Of a stretch of DNA of 12,448 nt, positions 6,237 through 12,448 are shown piece after piece. Made by a program: the position numbers and the translations under genes. The notes under the pieces are model-generated. The model did no database searches. It saw nothing but the letters and a program-made list of their open reading frames with translations, and was not told the DNA's origin. Numbering within the stretch: the stretch's first letter is position 1; every line of letters starts with the position of its first letter. The DNA is from an uncultured Micrococcales bacterium (GTDB taxonomy: Bacteria > Actinomycetota > Actinomycetes > Actinomycetales > Microbacteriaceae): assembly GCA_903927775.1 (NCBI GenBank), contig CAIYOE010000104.1, positions 1-12,448 on the forward strand, written 5' to 3'.

Positions 6237-6270
6237 ATTTGGCGGGAAGAGTTCGCTCTTCCCGCCAAAT
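6237..6270 (+). terminator. Strong 15-bp hairpin with TTCG loop between binding protein and permeases
   Basis: ATTTGGCGGGAAGAG (6237-6251) pairs perfectly with 6256-6270 around a TTCG tetraloop, one of the most stable RNA loops. The following bases (CTGTTACTACTTTG) are only moderately T-rich, so full termination is doubtful. The likely role is partial termination or 3'-end protection, giving much more binding-protein mRNA than permease mRNA, as known for malE-malF-type operons. No clear separate promoter is visible between here and the permease start. Confidence 0.7.
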
Positions 6271-6348
6271 CTGTTACTACTTTGATTTACCCGCAATAAC
6301 CACAGCACCAGCAGCAATGCATCACCCCTGTTTTGGGAAGGATTTGGG

Positions 6349-7326
6349 ATGACTGACATCCTGTTCGCCATAATGGCGTCAATCTTAGGTCCGGTAGCGA
6401 CCTTCCTCTTCTACATACTTCTTAACTTCATCGTCAACCGCTTCCCCGAGAAGATTCAGCGCGTTCTGCGCCCTTACGTTTTCATAGGCCCGGTTTTGTT
6501 GCTGGTAGGCGTTCTTCTAGTTGGTCCGACCATCCAGACCATGACCTTTGCCTTCATGAACGAAGATTCGTCTGAATGGGTTGGATTCAAGAACTTCATT
6601 AAACTTTTCACCGACCCACAGTTCCTTATCACCGTTCGCAACAACTTCGAGTGGATCGCCGTAGTTCCTGCGGTCACCGTGATTTTGGGTCTGTTTATTG
6701 CGACCCTCACCGACAAGCTGGGTCCGATTCGCGAGCGCGTCTTCAAGTCCATCATCTTCATGCCAATGGCCATCTCGTTCGTTGCCGCTTCGTCGATCTG
6801 GCGTCTGACCTACTCCTGGTCTGCCGGTAAGACTCAGATCGGTATGTTGAACGCCATCGTTGAATTGTTTGGTGGCAAAGCGATTCCTTGGATCCAAAAC
6901 GAAGACTTCAGCATCAACAACCTTCTACTCATGGTGGTGGTTATCTGGGCGAACGCCGGATTTGCAATGACCCTGCTATCGGCTGCAATCAAGGCTGTAC
7001 CAGAAGAAACCGTTGAGGCAGCATCCATCGATGGAGCAAATGCCTTCCAGGCTTTCTTCCAGGTTGTCGTTCCACAGATCTGGGGAACCGCGGTTTCGGT
7101 CTTTATCACCGTTTTGATTTCAACCATGAAGATATTCGATGTGGTCTGGGGTATGACCGGCGGCGATTTCCACACCAACGTTTTGGGTGTTGACTTTTTC
7201 AGGCAGTACTTTGTTTACAACAACACGGGTAAGGCCAGCGCGGTTGTCGTGGTTCTTATGATCGCCATCATCCCGATCATGATTTACCAGGTCCGTACCT
7301 ACCGTAAGCAGGAGGAGCTCCGATGA
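6349..7326 (+). CDS. ABC sugar transporter permease 1 (CUT1, MalF/UgpA-like)
   Basis: A 325-residue inner-membrane subunit that forms the translocation path with the next gene product. It has an extra N-terminal hydrophobic helix (about residues 4-27) before the usual six (about 42-68, 101-121, 133-151, 191-212, 245-265, 295-315). The ATPase-contacting EAA loop is clear: EETVEAASIDGANAFQAFF (219-237) followed by VVVPQI, with Glu223-Ala-Ala, Gly229 and Pro242. The C-terminus is charged (QVRTYRKQEELR). ATG 6349 has GGAAGGA (6336-6342) with six-base spacing. The stop codon overlaps the next start as ATGA, so the two permeases are translationally coupled. The substrate cannot be read from this subunit. 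Confidence 0.93.
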   Translation: MTDILFAIMASILGPVATFLFYILLNFIVNRFPEKIQRVLRPYVFIGPVLLLVGVLLVGPTIQTMTFAFMNEDSSEWVGFKNFIKLFTDPQFLITVRNNFEWIAVVPAVTVILGLFIATLTDKLGPIRERVFKSIIFMPMAISFVAASSIWRLTYSWSAGKTQIGMLNAIVELFGGKAIPWIQNEDFSINNLLLMVVVIWANAGFAMTLLSAAIKAVPEETVEAASIDGANAFQAFFQVVVPQIWGTAVSVFITVLISTMKIFDVVWGMTGGDFHTNVLGVDFFRQYFVYNNTGKASAVVVVLMIAIIPIMIYQVRTYRKQEELR

Positions 7327-8228
7327 GCAGCATGAATACATTTGTAGCTCGGGTGCGCAGATTCCGCCCGGTTTCCACTCTGGTAATGCTTTTGGTTGTT
7401 GCCATTTGGGCGCTACCGACCCTGGGTCTTTTTGTCACAGCATTCCGGTCCCAGATTTCATCGGTTACCACCGGTTGGTGGACCGCGATCTTTGACCCGA
7501 TGCACCAGGAATGGACCACCAAGGCGTTCGCAACCGTATTCAGTTCAACCTGGAATCTGGGACCGGCGTTCTTCTCTACCGTAGCGATTTCTGTACCGGC
7601 CACGATTCTCCCGATTACCTTCGCAGCGTTTGCGGCCTACGGATTTACCTTCTTGAGTTTCAAGGGACGCGAAGCTTGGTTCAGTTTGATCATCGCCCTG
7701 ATGGTGGTTCCACTTCAGGCGGTAATCGTGGCAATCCTGCAGACCTTCATGGCAATCGACAAGTGGTTGTTGACCATCCCTGGAAATGAGTATGGAGACA
7801 TCCACCTCTCGGGCGAGTACCCAGCGGCTTGGATCGTACACAGCGCATTCGCAATGCCACTTGCAGTTTACATTTTCCGTAACTACATGATGACTCTGCC
7901 GATGGCTCTGATCGAGGCTGCCCGCATCGATGGCGCCAGCCACTTCCAGATTTTCTGGCGACTAATCATTCCAATGTCGGTTCCGGCTTTGGCATCGTTT
8001 GCAATCTTCCAGTTCCTCTGGGTTTGGAACGACTACTTCATCGCTTACCTTTTCGCCGGTAACCACACTGTGATGACCTATCAGATCCTTTCCATGCTGG
8101 GACAGCACGGAGAGGGTTGGCAGGTTGTTATGGCCGGAAGCCTAATCTCGATCATTGTTCCGCTGACCGTCTTCTTTGGACTACAGCGCTACTTTGTGCG
8201 TGGCCTAACCGCAGGTTCGGTCAAATAA
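7323..8228 (+). CDS. ABC sugar transporter permease 2 (CUT1, MalG/UgpE-like)
   Basis: A 301-residue inner-membrane partner of the preceding permease. Six hydrophobic segments are visible (about 18-40, 82-112, 119-145, 170-188, 217-240, 265-288). The EAA loop reads ALIEAARIDGASHFQIFWR (195-213), followed by LIIPMSVPAL, with Glu198-Ala-Ala, Gly204 and Pro217. Its longer loop between helices 3 and 4 (residues 146-168) is typical of MalG-like subunits, and FLWVWNDYFIAYLF is a conserved CUT1 block. ATG 7323 overlaps the previous stop by four bases and has AGGAGG at 7310-7315, seven bases upstream. No ATP-binding gene follows, so energy must come from an ATPase encoded elsewhere (an MsiK/UgpC-type shared subunit is usual in Actinobacteria). 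Confidence 0.94.
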   Translation: MSSMNTFVARVRRFRPVSTLVMLLVVAIWALPTLGLFVTAFRSQISSVTTGWWTAIFDPMHQEWTTKAFATVFSSTWNLGPAFFSTVAISVPATILPITFAAFAAYGFTFLSFKGREAWFSLIIALMVVPLQAVIVAILQTFMAIDKWLLTIPGNEYGDIHLSGEYPAAWIVHSAFAMPLAVYIFRNYMMTLPMALIEAARIDGASHFQIFWRLIIPMSVPALASFAIFQFLWVWNDYFIAYLFAGNHTVMTYQILSMLGQHGEGWQVVMAGSLISIIVPLTVFFGLQRYFVRGLTAGSVK

Positions 8229-8258
8229 ATAAGCCTGGGCAAACCTTTCCTAGGAACG

Positions 8259-8288
8259 AATGGCGGTCACCTCTGGGTGACCGCCATT
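8259..8288 (+). terminator. Hairpin terminator after the permease genes
   Basis: AATGGCGGTCACC (8259-8271) pairs perfectly with GGTGACCGCCATT (8276-8288) around a TCTG loop: 13 bp, GC-rich, 30 bases after the permease 2 stop. The 3' arm continues TTCGCTT, a short and weak T-run. It probably ends or reduces the transporter transcript before the second binding-protein gene. Confidence 0.72.
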
Positions 8289-8322
8289 TCGCTTAGCCAA
8301 AGCAAACGGCGGTCTGCTGTTT

Positions 8323-8328
8323 TATGCT
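8323..8328 (+). promoter_or_regulatory. Candidate -10 element (TATGCT) of the second binding-protein gene
   Basis: TATGCT lies between the hairpin terminator and the second binding-protein start. No matching -35 is evident. If used, transcription would begin around 8335 and the operator-like site at 8351 would lie just downstream of the start. Weak evidence. Confidence 0.22.
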
Positions 8329-8350
8329 TGGAATCGAGTTCCTTGCTCTG

Positions 8351-8362
8351 CGCAAGCGAACA
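8351..8362 (+). promoter_or_regulatory. LacI-operator-like half-site 5 before the second binding-protein gene
   Basis: CGCAAGCGAACA shares the eight bases CGCAAGCG with sites 2 and 3, but its right half (AACA) does not complete the palindrome. It lies 24 bases before the TTG start. It could be a weak operator or half-site for the same regulator. Confidence 0.32.
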
Positions 8363-8385
8363 ATTAATTTTCTAAGGGGTCATCC

Positions 8386-9708
8386 TTGCAGCCTAAATTC
8401 CAAAGTCGTGTGTTGCGTTGGCTTGCGGTTGCGGCGGCAGCGGCAACTTCGCTGGTCTTGTTGGCTGGAACTCCTGCCACGGCGGCACCAACAACCATTT
8501 CGATATTCGGAACCTTCCAAGGTGCCGTTGCTCAATCGCTTCAGGCCGAGCTCGACATCGCATTCCCTGCCAGCAGCGGTATCAAGGCGGTTTATACCCC
8601 GCTTAGCAACATGGAGGCGTCGATCAACCTAATGGTTAGCCGCAACCAAATGCCAAATATCGTGCTTTGGAACGAGCCATCGGCACTTTTGGCTTATAAA
8701 GGCAAGTTGGTTTCGCTTGGCAAACTCTTTGGATCTACCAAGTTGGCGCAAATCCAAAGCACTTTGGCTTCTGGTTGGGTTCCTAGCCTCAGTGTTGGCA
8801 GCTCCTTATTGGCTTTACCCATCGATGTAACGCCCCGCGACCTAGTCTTCTACAATCGCGATGCCTTCAGGGTGAACAAACTCCAAGCTCCGCGAAACGA
8901 CGGCGAACTGATTGCACTGCAGAATCAAATAATTGCCCGAGGTCTTGGTTACCCGTGGTGCCTTGGGCTCGAGGCTGGCCCGGCGACCGGTGCTCCCGCT
9001 TTCAACTGGATCAAGGCCTATGCGCTCAAGCAACTTGGGCCAGCCCAGTTCAGCGACTGGCTTAGTGGCAAAATCAAATGGTCTTCGGCGCCGATTACTG
9101 CTGTGGGAAACCGCGTATCGGCAATGCTCAATGGTCCAAATCAGACGCTGGGTGGAGGAGCCGCAGCGGCCACTCGAAACTTTGCGCAGAGCACCGCGGC
9201 CGGCTTGTATGCCAACGGCAAGGTTGCCGGACAGTGTTTCATGATGCTTGGTAGCGTGGCTTCTACCAGCTACCTTCCGCCTACGGTGCAGAGCGAAATC
9301 GCTAACGGTAACTACACGCACCTCGGCGTATTTGAACTACCAACTCCAAACACCTACCAGCCATCGCAGTTGTTGGGTGGGGATTTCGCCAGCACTTTCC
9401 AAAACGATCCTGCAACCGCGAAGGTCATGGAATATTTGGTTGGGGACCAGTTCGGCTCAAAAGGTCTGATTAGCCACGGATTCTTCTATAGCGCTCACAA
9501 GAGCGTTCCGCTGACTCAGTACGGTGCCGGATTCCGCCGACAGATCGCCAGCATTATTCAGGGTAACGGCTCGATAGGTGTTGATCGTCAACTGGTTTCT
9601 AACGGTGCCAACACCAACCTGATTTGGAGCAACCTGACCGGGTGGTTCGCGGGTAAAACTAACATGTCCAAGGCATTTGCGGCAATCGATAACGGCTTCA
9701 AAAAGTAG
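8386..9708 (+). CDS. Second, paralogous secreted solute-binding protein of the same ABC importer family, no lipobox
   Basis: A 440-residue extracellular binding protein, clearly a diverged copy of the one at 4882-6189. Shared blocks include FPASSGIK, YPWC.G.E.G.ATG, LGGG....TRNF, the YTH(V/L)GVF..PTP stretch and the ending WFAGK..M.KAF..ID. The signal peptide spans about residues 1-34 (SRVLRW, Ala/Leu core, cleavage near ATAAP) and again has no cysteine for lipidation. Cys192 and Cys284 align with the cysteine pair of the first copy. Several aromatic positions differ (for example FNWIKAYAL where the first has LTDWMEELV), so ligand preference may differ. It starts at TTG 8386, chosen because AAGGGG (8374-8379) lies six bases upstream. 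Codon use is ordinary, unlike the first copy, so lower expression is likely. It may feed the same permeases with another sugar, or act as a sensor or decoy. Confidence 0.88.
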   Translation: MQPKFQSRVLRWLAVAAAAATSLVLLAGTPATAAPTTISIFGTFQGAVAQSLQAELDIAFPASSGIKAVYTPLSNMEASINLMVSRNQMPNIVLWNEPSALLAYKGKLVSLGKLFGSTKLAQIQSTLASGWVPSLSVGSSLLALPIDVTPRDLVFYNRDAFRVNKLQAPRNDGELIALQNQIIARGLGYPWCLGLEAGPATGAPAFNWIKAYALKQLGPAQFSDWLSGKIKWSSAPITAVGNRVSAMLNGPNQTLGGGAAAATRNFAQSTAAGLYANGKVAGQCFMMLGSVASTSYLPPTVQSEIANGNYTHLGVFELPTPNTYQPSQLLGGDFASTFQNDPATAKVMEYLVGDQFGSKGLISHGFFYSAHKSVPLTQYGAGFRRQIASIIQGNGSIGVDRQLVSNGANTNLIWSNLTGWFAGKTNMSKAFAAIDNGFKK

Positions 9709-9772
9709 CCTCCTGTTGCCAATCAACGACCTCGGCAAAACCCGGAACTGGGCGAGCAGTGCGGGCTTTGGG

Positions 9773-9778
9773 TATGAT
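9773..9778 (+). promoter_or_regulatory. Candidate -10 element (TATGAT) for argS-lysA
   Basis: TATGAT differs from TATAAT at one base and lies 87 bases upstream of the preferred argS start. The -35 region is not recognisable. Just before it, CCCGGAACTG (9741-9750) and CAGTGCGGG (9757-9765) can form an imperfect hairpin (two 4-bp helices around a small internal loop) that may end the upstream binding-protein transcript. Confidence 0.35.
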
Positions 9779-9864
9779 TTTAGGTAGTTAAAGCTTTGGC
9801 TCGCGGCCAACTATGTGCCCCCAAAACTTTGGCCCAAGACTTTAAATCCGTTAGGAACTTCCCC

Positions 9865-11523
9865 TTGACTCCAGCAGACCTATCTGCCGCCATTGTGCGC
9901 ATCCTGAACGGCCTTCAGGAATCGGGCGCGCTGGGCGCTGGTCAGCTGCCAACCGAGGTTGTTATTGAACGCCCAAAGAACCGCGAACACGGTGACTGGG
10001 CTACTAACACCGCACTTCAGTTGGCAAAAAGCTTTGGCACCAACCCTCGTGCTCTGGCCGAACTTATGGCGGCCGAACTTGGACAGGTTCCAGGCGTTAC
10101 CAAAGTTGACATTGCCGGGCCTGGATTTTTGAACATCACCTTGGATGCGGCTGCCGCCGGCGAGTTGGCCAAGCTGATTGTGGAGGCTGGCGAAAGCTAC
10201 GGAAAGTCCAGCGAGCTAGCCGGTTCCAAGATTAACCTTGAGTTTGTATCTGCTAACCCAACCGGCCCGATGCACTTGGGCGGAGCCCGATGGGCCGCAG
10301 TAGGCGACAGCCTCGCCCGAGTCTTGGAGGCGCAAGGAGCAGCTGTTACCCGCGAGTACTACTTCAACGATCACGGCGCCCAGATCGACCGCTTTGCTCG
10401 CAGCCTTTTGGCTCGTGCCCGCGGGCTGGAGGCGCCCGAAGACGGCTACGGCGGAACCTACATCCAGGACATTGCCGACCGCGTAATGGCAGGAACCGCT
10501 CAGGATGTTCTGGCCCTGCCGGATGCAGAAGCCCAAGAGATTTTCCGAGCCGACGGCGTAGAGCTGATGTTCGGCGAGATTCGCACCAGCCTGCACGACT
10601 TTGGTGTGGACTTCGACGTTTACTTCCATGAGAACTCGCTTTACGAATCCGGAGCGGTCCAAAAGGCGATCGCTCGCCTAACCGAACTTGGTCACATGTT
10701 CGAGCAAGACGGCGCTCTTTGGCTGCGAACCACCACATTTGGCGATGACCGCGACCGCGTTGTGCTCAAGAGCGACGGCGACTACGCCTACATCGCTGGA
10801 GACATTGCTTATTACCTAGACAAGCGCGAACGCGGTTTCGAGCAGTGCATTTACCTCCTAGGCGCAGACCACCACGGTTACATTCAGCGCATGATGGCGC
10901 TCTGTGCCGCTTTTGGCGACCAGCCGGGCTTCAACCTAGAGATTCTGATTGGCCAGATGGTCAACCTGTTGCGCGATGGCGAACCGGTTCGAATGAGCAA
11001 GCGCGCCGGCACCGTGGTTACCATGGAAGACCTCGTGGATGCCGTCGGCACCGATGCCGCCCGCTACGCTCTGGCCCGTTCCAGCGCCAACTCGCAGTTG
11101 GACATCGACCTAGAGCAGCTTTCTAAGAAGACCAACGACAACCCGGTTTTCTATGTTCAATACGCTCAGGCTCGCACCCGTCAGGTGGCGAATAATGCCG
11201 CCTCGCTAGGTGTTGACCACAGCGAATTCTTGCCGGCGCTGCTTGATCACCCGACCGAGGGCGAGTTGCTAGCAAAGCTAAGCGAGCTGCCTCGTGTAGT
11301 GGCTCAGGCCGCGGAATACCGCGAGCCACACCGCGTTGCACGCTACCTAGAAGAAGTGGCGGGCTCCTACCATCGCTGGTACGACAACTGTCGAGTCACT
11401 CCGCTGAGCGGCGGGCCGGTGGAATCTGTTCACCGCACACGTCTGTGGCTAAACGACGCCGCGGGAACCGTGTTGCGCAACGGCCTGGCCTTGTTGGGCG
11501 TATCGGCTCCGGAGCGGATGTAA
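9865..11523 (+). CDS. argS: Arginyl-tRNA synthetase ArgS
   Basis: Charges tRNA-Arg with arginine in the cytoplasm. With the start at TTG 9865 the protein has 552 residues, typical of bacterial ArgS. Parts in order: N-terminal Add-1-type domain with [13 protein letters not shown] (about 36-48); class Ia catalytic core with [12 protein letters not shown] (129-140), where HLGG is the HIGH motif; [52 protein letters not shown] (MSKR at 377-380, the KMSKS equivalent); and an alpha-helical anticodon-binding C-terminal domain with [18 protein letters not shown] chose TTG 9865 because AGGAA (9853-9857) lies seven bases upstream and [10 protein letters not shown] is a typical start; a TTG at 9796 would add 23 residues that look non-homologous. 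The stop lies five bases before lysA. The tRNA-Arg(CCG) in this window is one of its expected substrates. Confidence 0.96.
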   Translation: MTPADLSAAIVRILNGLQESGALGAGQLPTEVVIERPKNREHGDWATNTALQLAKSFGTNPRALAELMAAELGQVPGVTKVDIAGPGFLNITLDAAAAGELAKLIVEAGESYGKSSELAGSKINLEFVSANPTGPMHLGGARWAAVGDSLARVLEAQGAAVTREYYFNDHGAQIDRFARSLLARARGLEAPEDGYGGTYIQDIADRVMAGTAQDVLALPDAEAQEIFRADGVELMFGEIRTSLHDFGVDFDVYFHENSLYESGAVQKAIARLTELGHMFEQDGALWLRTTTFGDDRDRVVLKSDGDYAYIAGDIAYYLDKRERGFEQCIYLLGADHHGYIQRMMALCAAFGDQPGFNLEILIGQMVNLLRDGEPVRMSKRAGTVVTMEDLVDAVGTDAARYALARSSANSQLDIDLEQLSKKTNDNPVFYVQYAQARTRQVANNAASLGVDHSEFLPALLDHPTEGELLAKLSELPRVVAQAAEYREPHRVARYLEEVAGSYHRWYDNCRVTPLSGGPVESVHRTRLWLNDAAGTVLRNGLALLGVSAPERM

Positions 11524-11528
11524 CCCAC

Positions 11529-12448
11529 ATGGCGAGCAAACTGAGCGTGATCGCTCCAGAGTGGTTAAAGATCCCGGGGGACATCAATTCCATCGATGCC
11601 AAAGTTTGGCCTGCCAACGTAAAACGTGATTCCAACGGCGAGCTTCTGGTCGCCGGCGTTACCGTAGACGAATTGGCTAATCAGTTTGGCACCCCGCTTT
11701 ATGTTTACGACCAAGACGACTTCCTGGAGCGTGCCCAGGGCATTAAGAATGCTCTCCAGGAGGCAGCTGCCCGCATCGGTACCACCGCCAAGGTTTACTA
11801 CGCCAGCAAGGCCTTCCTCTGCACCGAAATCGTGACTTGGGTGGATCAGCTCGGTCTTTCCATCGATGTTGCCTCCGGCGGCGAATTGGCGGCCGCGCTG
11901 GCCGGCGGAATTGACCCTTCCCGAATCGGCCTGCACGGAAACAACAAGAGCCTCACCGAGATCGGTCGTGCTGTGGCAGCAGGCGTTGGCGCCATCGTGG
12001 TCGACTCCGAAATTGAAATCGAGCGCATTGCCAGCGTTGCCGGCGCACAGGACAAGGTTCAGGCGGTTAGGCTTCGAATCAACACGGGAGTGCACGCTAA
12101 CACCCACGACTTCTTGGCTACCGCACGCGAAGACCAAAAGTTCGGCATCCCAATTGCCGACGCACCGGCCCTGGTGGCCAAGATTCGCGCCGACCGTCAC
12201 CTCAAGTTCTTGGGATTGCACCAGCACGTGGGCAGTCAAATCTTTACCGCCGAAGGCTTTGTCGAAAGCACCCGCCGACTTATCGGATTGCACGCCCAGC
12301 TTTTGGCCGGGGGAGAGATCCCTGAACTTAACATCGGTGGCGGTTTTGGAATCAACTACAAGCCGGCCGACAACGCACCAGCGGTTTCAAAGGTGGCTTT
12401 TGCAATCACCGATGCGATTGCCTCGGAATGCCAAAAACTCGGCATCAA
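11529..12448 (+). CDS. lysA: Diaminopimelate decarboxylase LysA (3' end outside window)
   Basis: Catalyses the last step of lysine synthesis, PLP-dependent decarboxylation of meso-diaminopimelate; cytoplasmic. The first 306 codons are present; actinobacterial LysA is usually around 460-475 residues, so about two thirds is seen. Landmarks: GTPLYVYDQDDF (55-66), PLP-binding Lys94 in VYYASKAF, DVASGGELAAALAGG (113-127), HGNNKSL (136-142), KFGIP, LHQHVGSQI (230-238) and the PLP-phosphate-binding NIGGGFG (268-274). The first 40 residues with EWLKIP and the VWP stretch are the actinobacterial N-terminal extension. ATG 11529 follows the argS stop by five bases; GGAG at 11511-11514 is rather distant (14 bases), so coupling to argS translation is likely. 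argS-lysA is a well-known actinobacterial pair, often followed by hom-thrC-thrB (outside this window). Confidence 0.96.
   Translation, partial: MASKLSVIAPEWLKIPGDINSIDAKVWPANVKRDSNGELLVAGVTVDELANQFGTPLYVYDQDDFLERAQGIKNALQEAAARIGTTAKVYYASKAFLCTEIVTWVDQLGLSIDVASGGELAAALAGGIDPSRIGLHGNNKSLTEIGRAVAAGVGAIVVDSEIEIERIASVAGAQDKVQAVRLRINTGVHANTHDFLATAREDQKFGIPIADAPALVAKIRADRHLKFLGLHQHVGSQIFTAEGFVESTRRLIGLHAQLLAGGEIPELNIGGGFGINYKPADNAPAVSKVAFAITDAIASECQKLGI

Noticed and set aside
9796..9864. Upstream TTG start for argS adding 23 residues
   Set aside because: The extra residues do not resemble ArgS, while TTG 9865 has AGGAA at good spacing and a typical N-terminus.
9709..9864. T-box or other riboswitch in the argS leader
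   Set aside because: No T-box sequence, specifier loop or antiterminator pair was found; only an imperfect hairpin before the -10 candidate.
10216..10738. Open frames on both strands inside argS
   Set aside because: They overlap the conserved catalytic core of argS and show no domain of their own.
11565..12293. A 242-codon open frame on the minus strand opposite lysA
   Set aside because: The plus strand encodes an unmistakable LysA with all PLP motifs here; the reverse frame has no family features and is a shadow of GC-biased codon use.
1..12448. CRISPR array, insertion sequence, prophage, toxin-antitoxin or defence system
   Set aside because: No spaced direct repeats, transposase or integrase motifs, or defence-type domains are present; all long frames are assigned to housekeeping or sugar-uptake genes.

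Overview
The window looks like a chromosomal segment of a high-GC Gram-positive bacterium with a compact genome, most likely a member of the Actinomycetota close to Microbacteriaceae (freshwater Rhodoluna/Aquiluna-type lineages come to mind). Reasons: the run DUF3039 - murI - rph - rdgB and the pair argS - lysA are actinobacterial arrangements; GTG and TTG starts are frequent; genes abut or overlap by a few bases; GC content is only moderately high. This placement is inferred from gene content, not from a database match.

Layout. Positions 2-2742 (+) form a tight run: the last 60 codons of a PDZ-domain protein (probably an HtrA-type serine protease), a small DUF3039 protein, glutamate racemase (murI), RNase PH (rph) and the ITP/XTP pyrophosphatase (rdgB). 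A DedA-family membrane protein on the minus strand (2739-3431) meets rdgB tail to tail with a 4-base overlap. Its start codon lies one base beyond the 3' end of a tRNA-Arg(CCG) gene (3433-3504, minus), which is upstream of it on the same strand.

Positions 3616-9708 (+) form a carbohydrate-uptake island: a cytoplasmic GH32/GH68-like (clan GH-J) hydrolase; a CUT1-type ABC importer made of a secreted solute-binding protein and two permeases; and a second, diverged solute-binding protein. The 258-base gap before the first binding protein (the longest gene-free stretch; no gap exceeds 300 bases) holds a rho-independent terminator, three LacI-operator-like sites built on AAGCG and a leader hairpin. 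A perfect 12-base palindrome of the same type follows the first binding protein, and a fifth partial match precedes the second. A 15-bp hairpin with a TTCG loop separates the first binding protein from the permeases, and another strong hairpin follows them. No ATP-binding subunit and no LacI-type regulator is encoded here. A plausible model is uptake of a fructose-containing or related oligosaccharide, cytosolic cleavage by the hydrolase, and control by a LacI-family repressor encoded elsewhere.

Positions 9865-12448 (+) carry argS (arginyl-tRNA synthetase) and the first two thirds of lysA (diaminopimelate decarboxylase), five bases apart.

No CRISPR array, insertion sequence, integrase, phage gene or toxin-antitoxin pair is visible, and I do not see a wholly undescribed system. 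The most unusual points are the two binding proteins without a lipobox, the shared operator-like motif across the transporter locus, and the tRNA-Arg/dedA junction.
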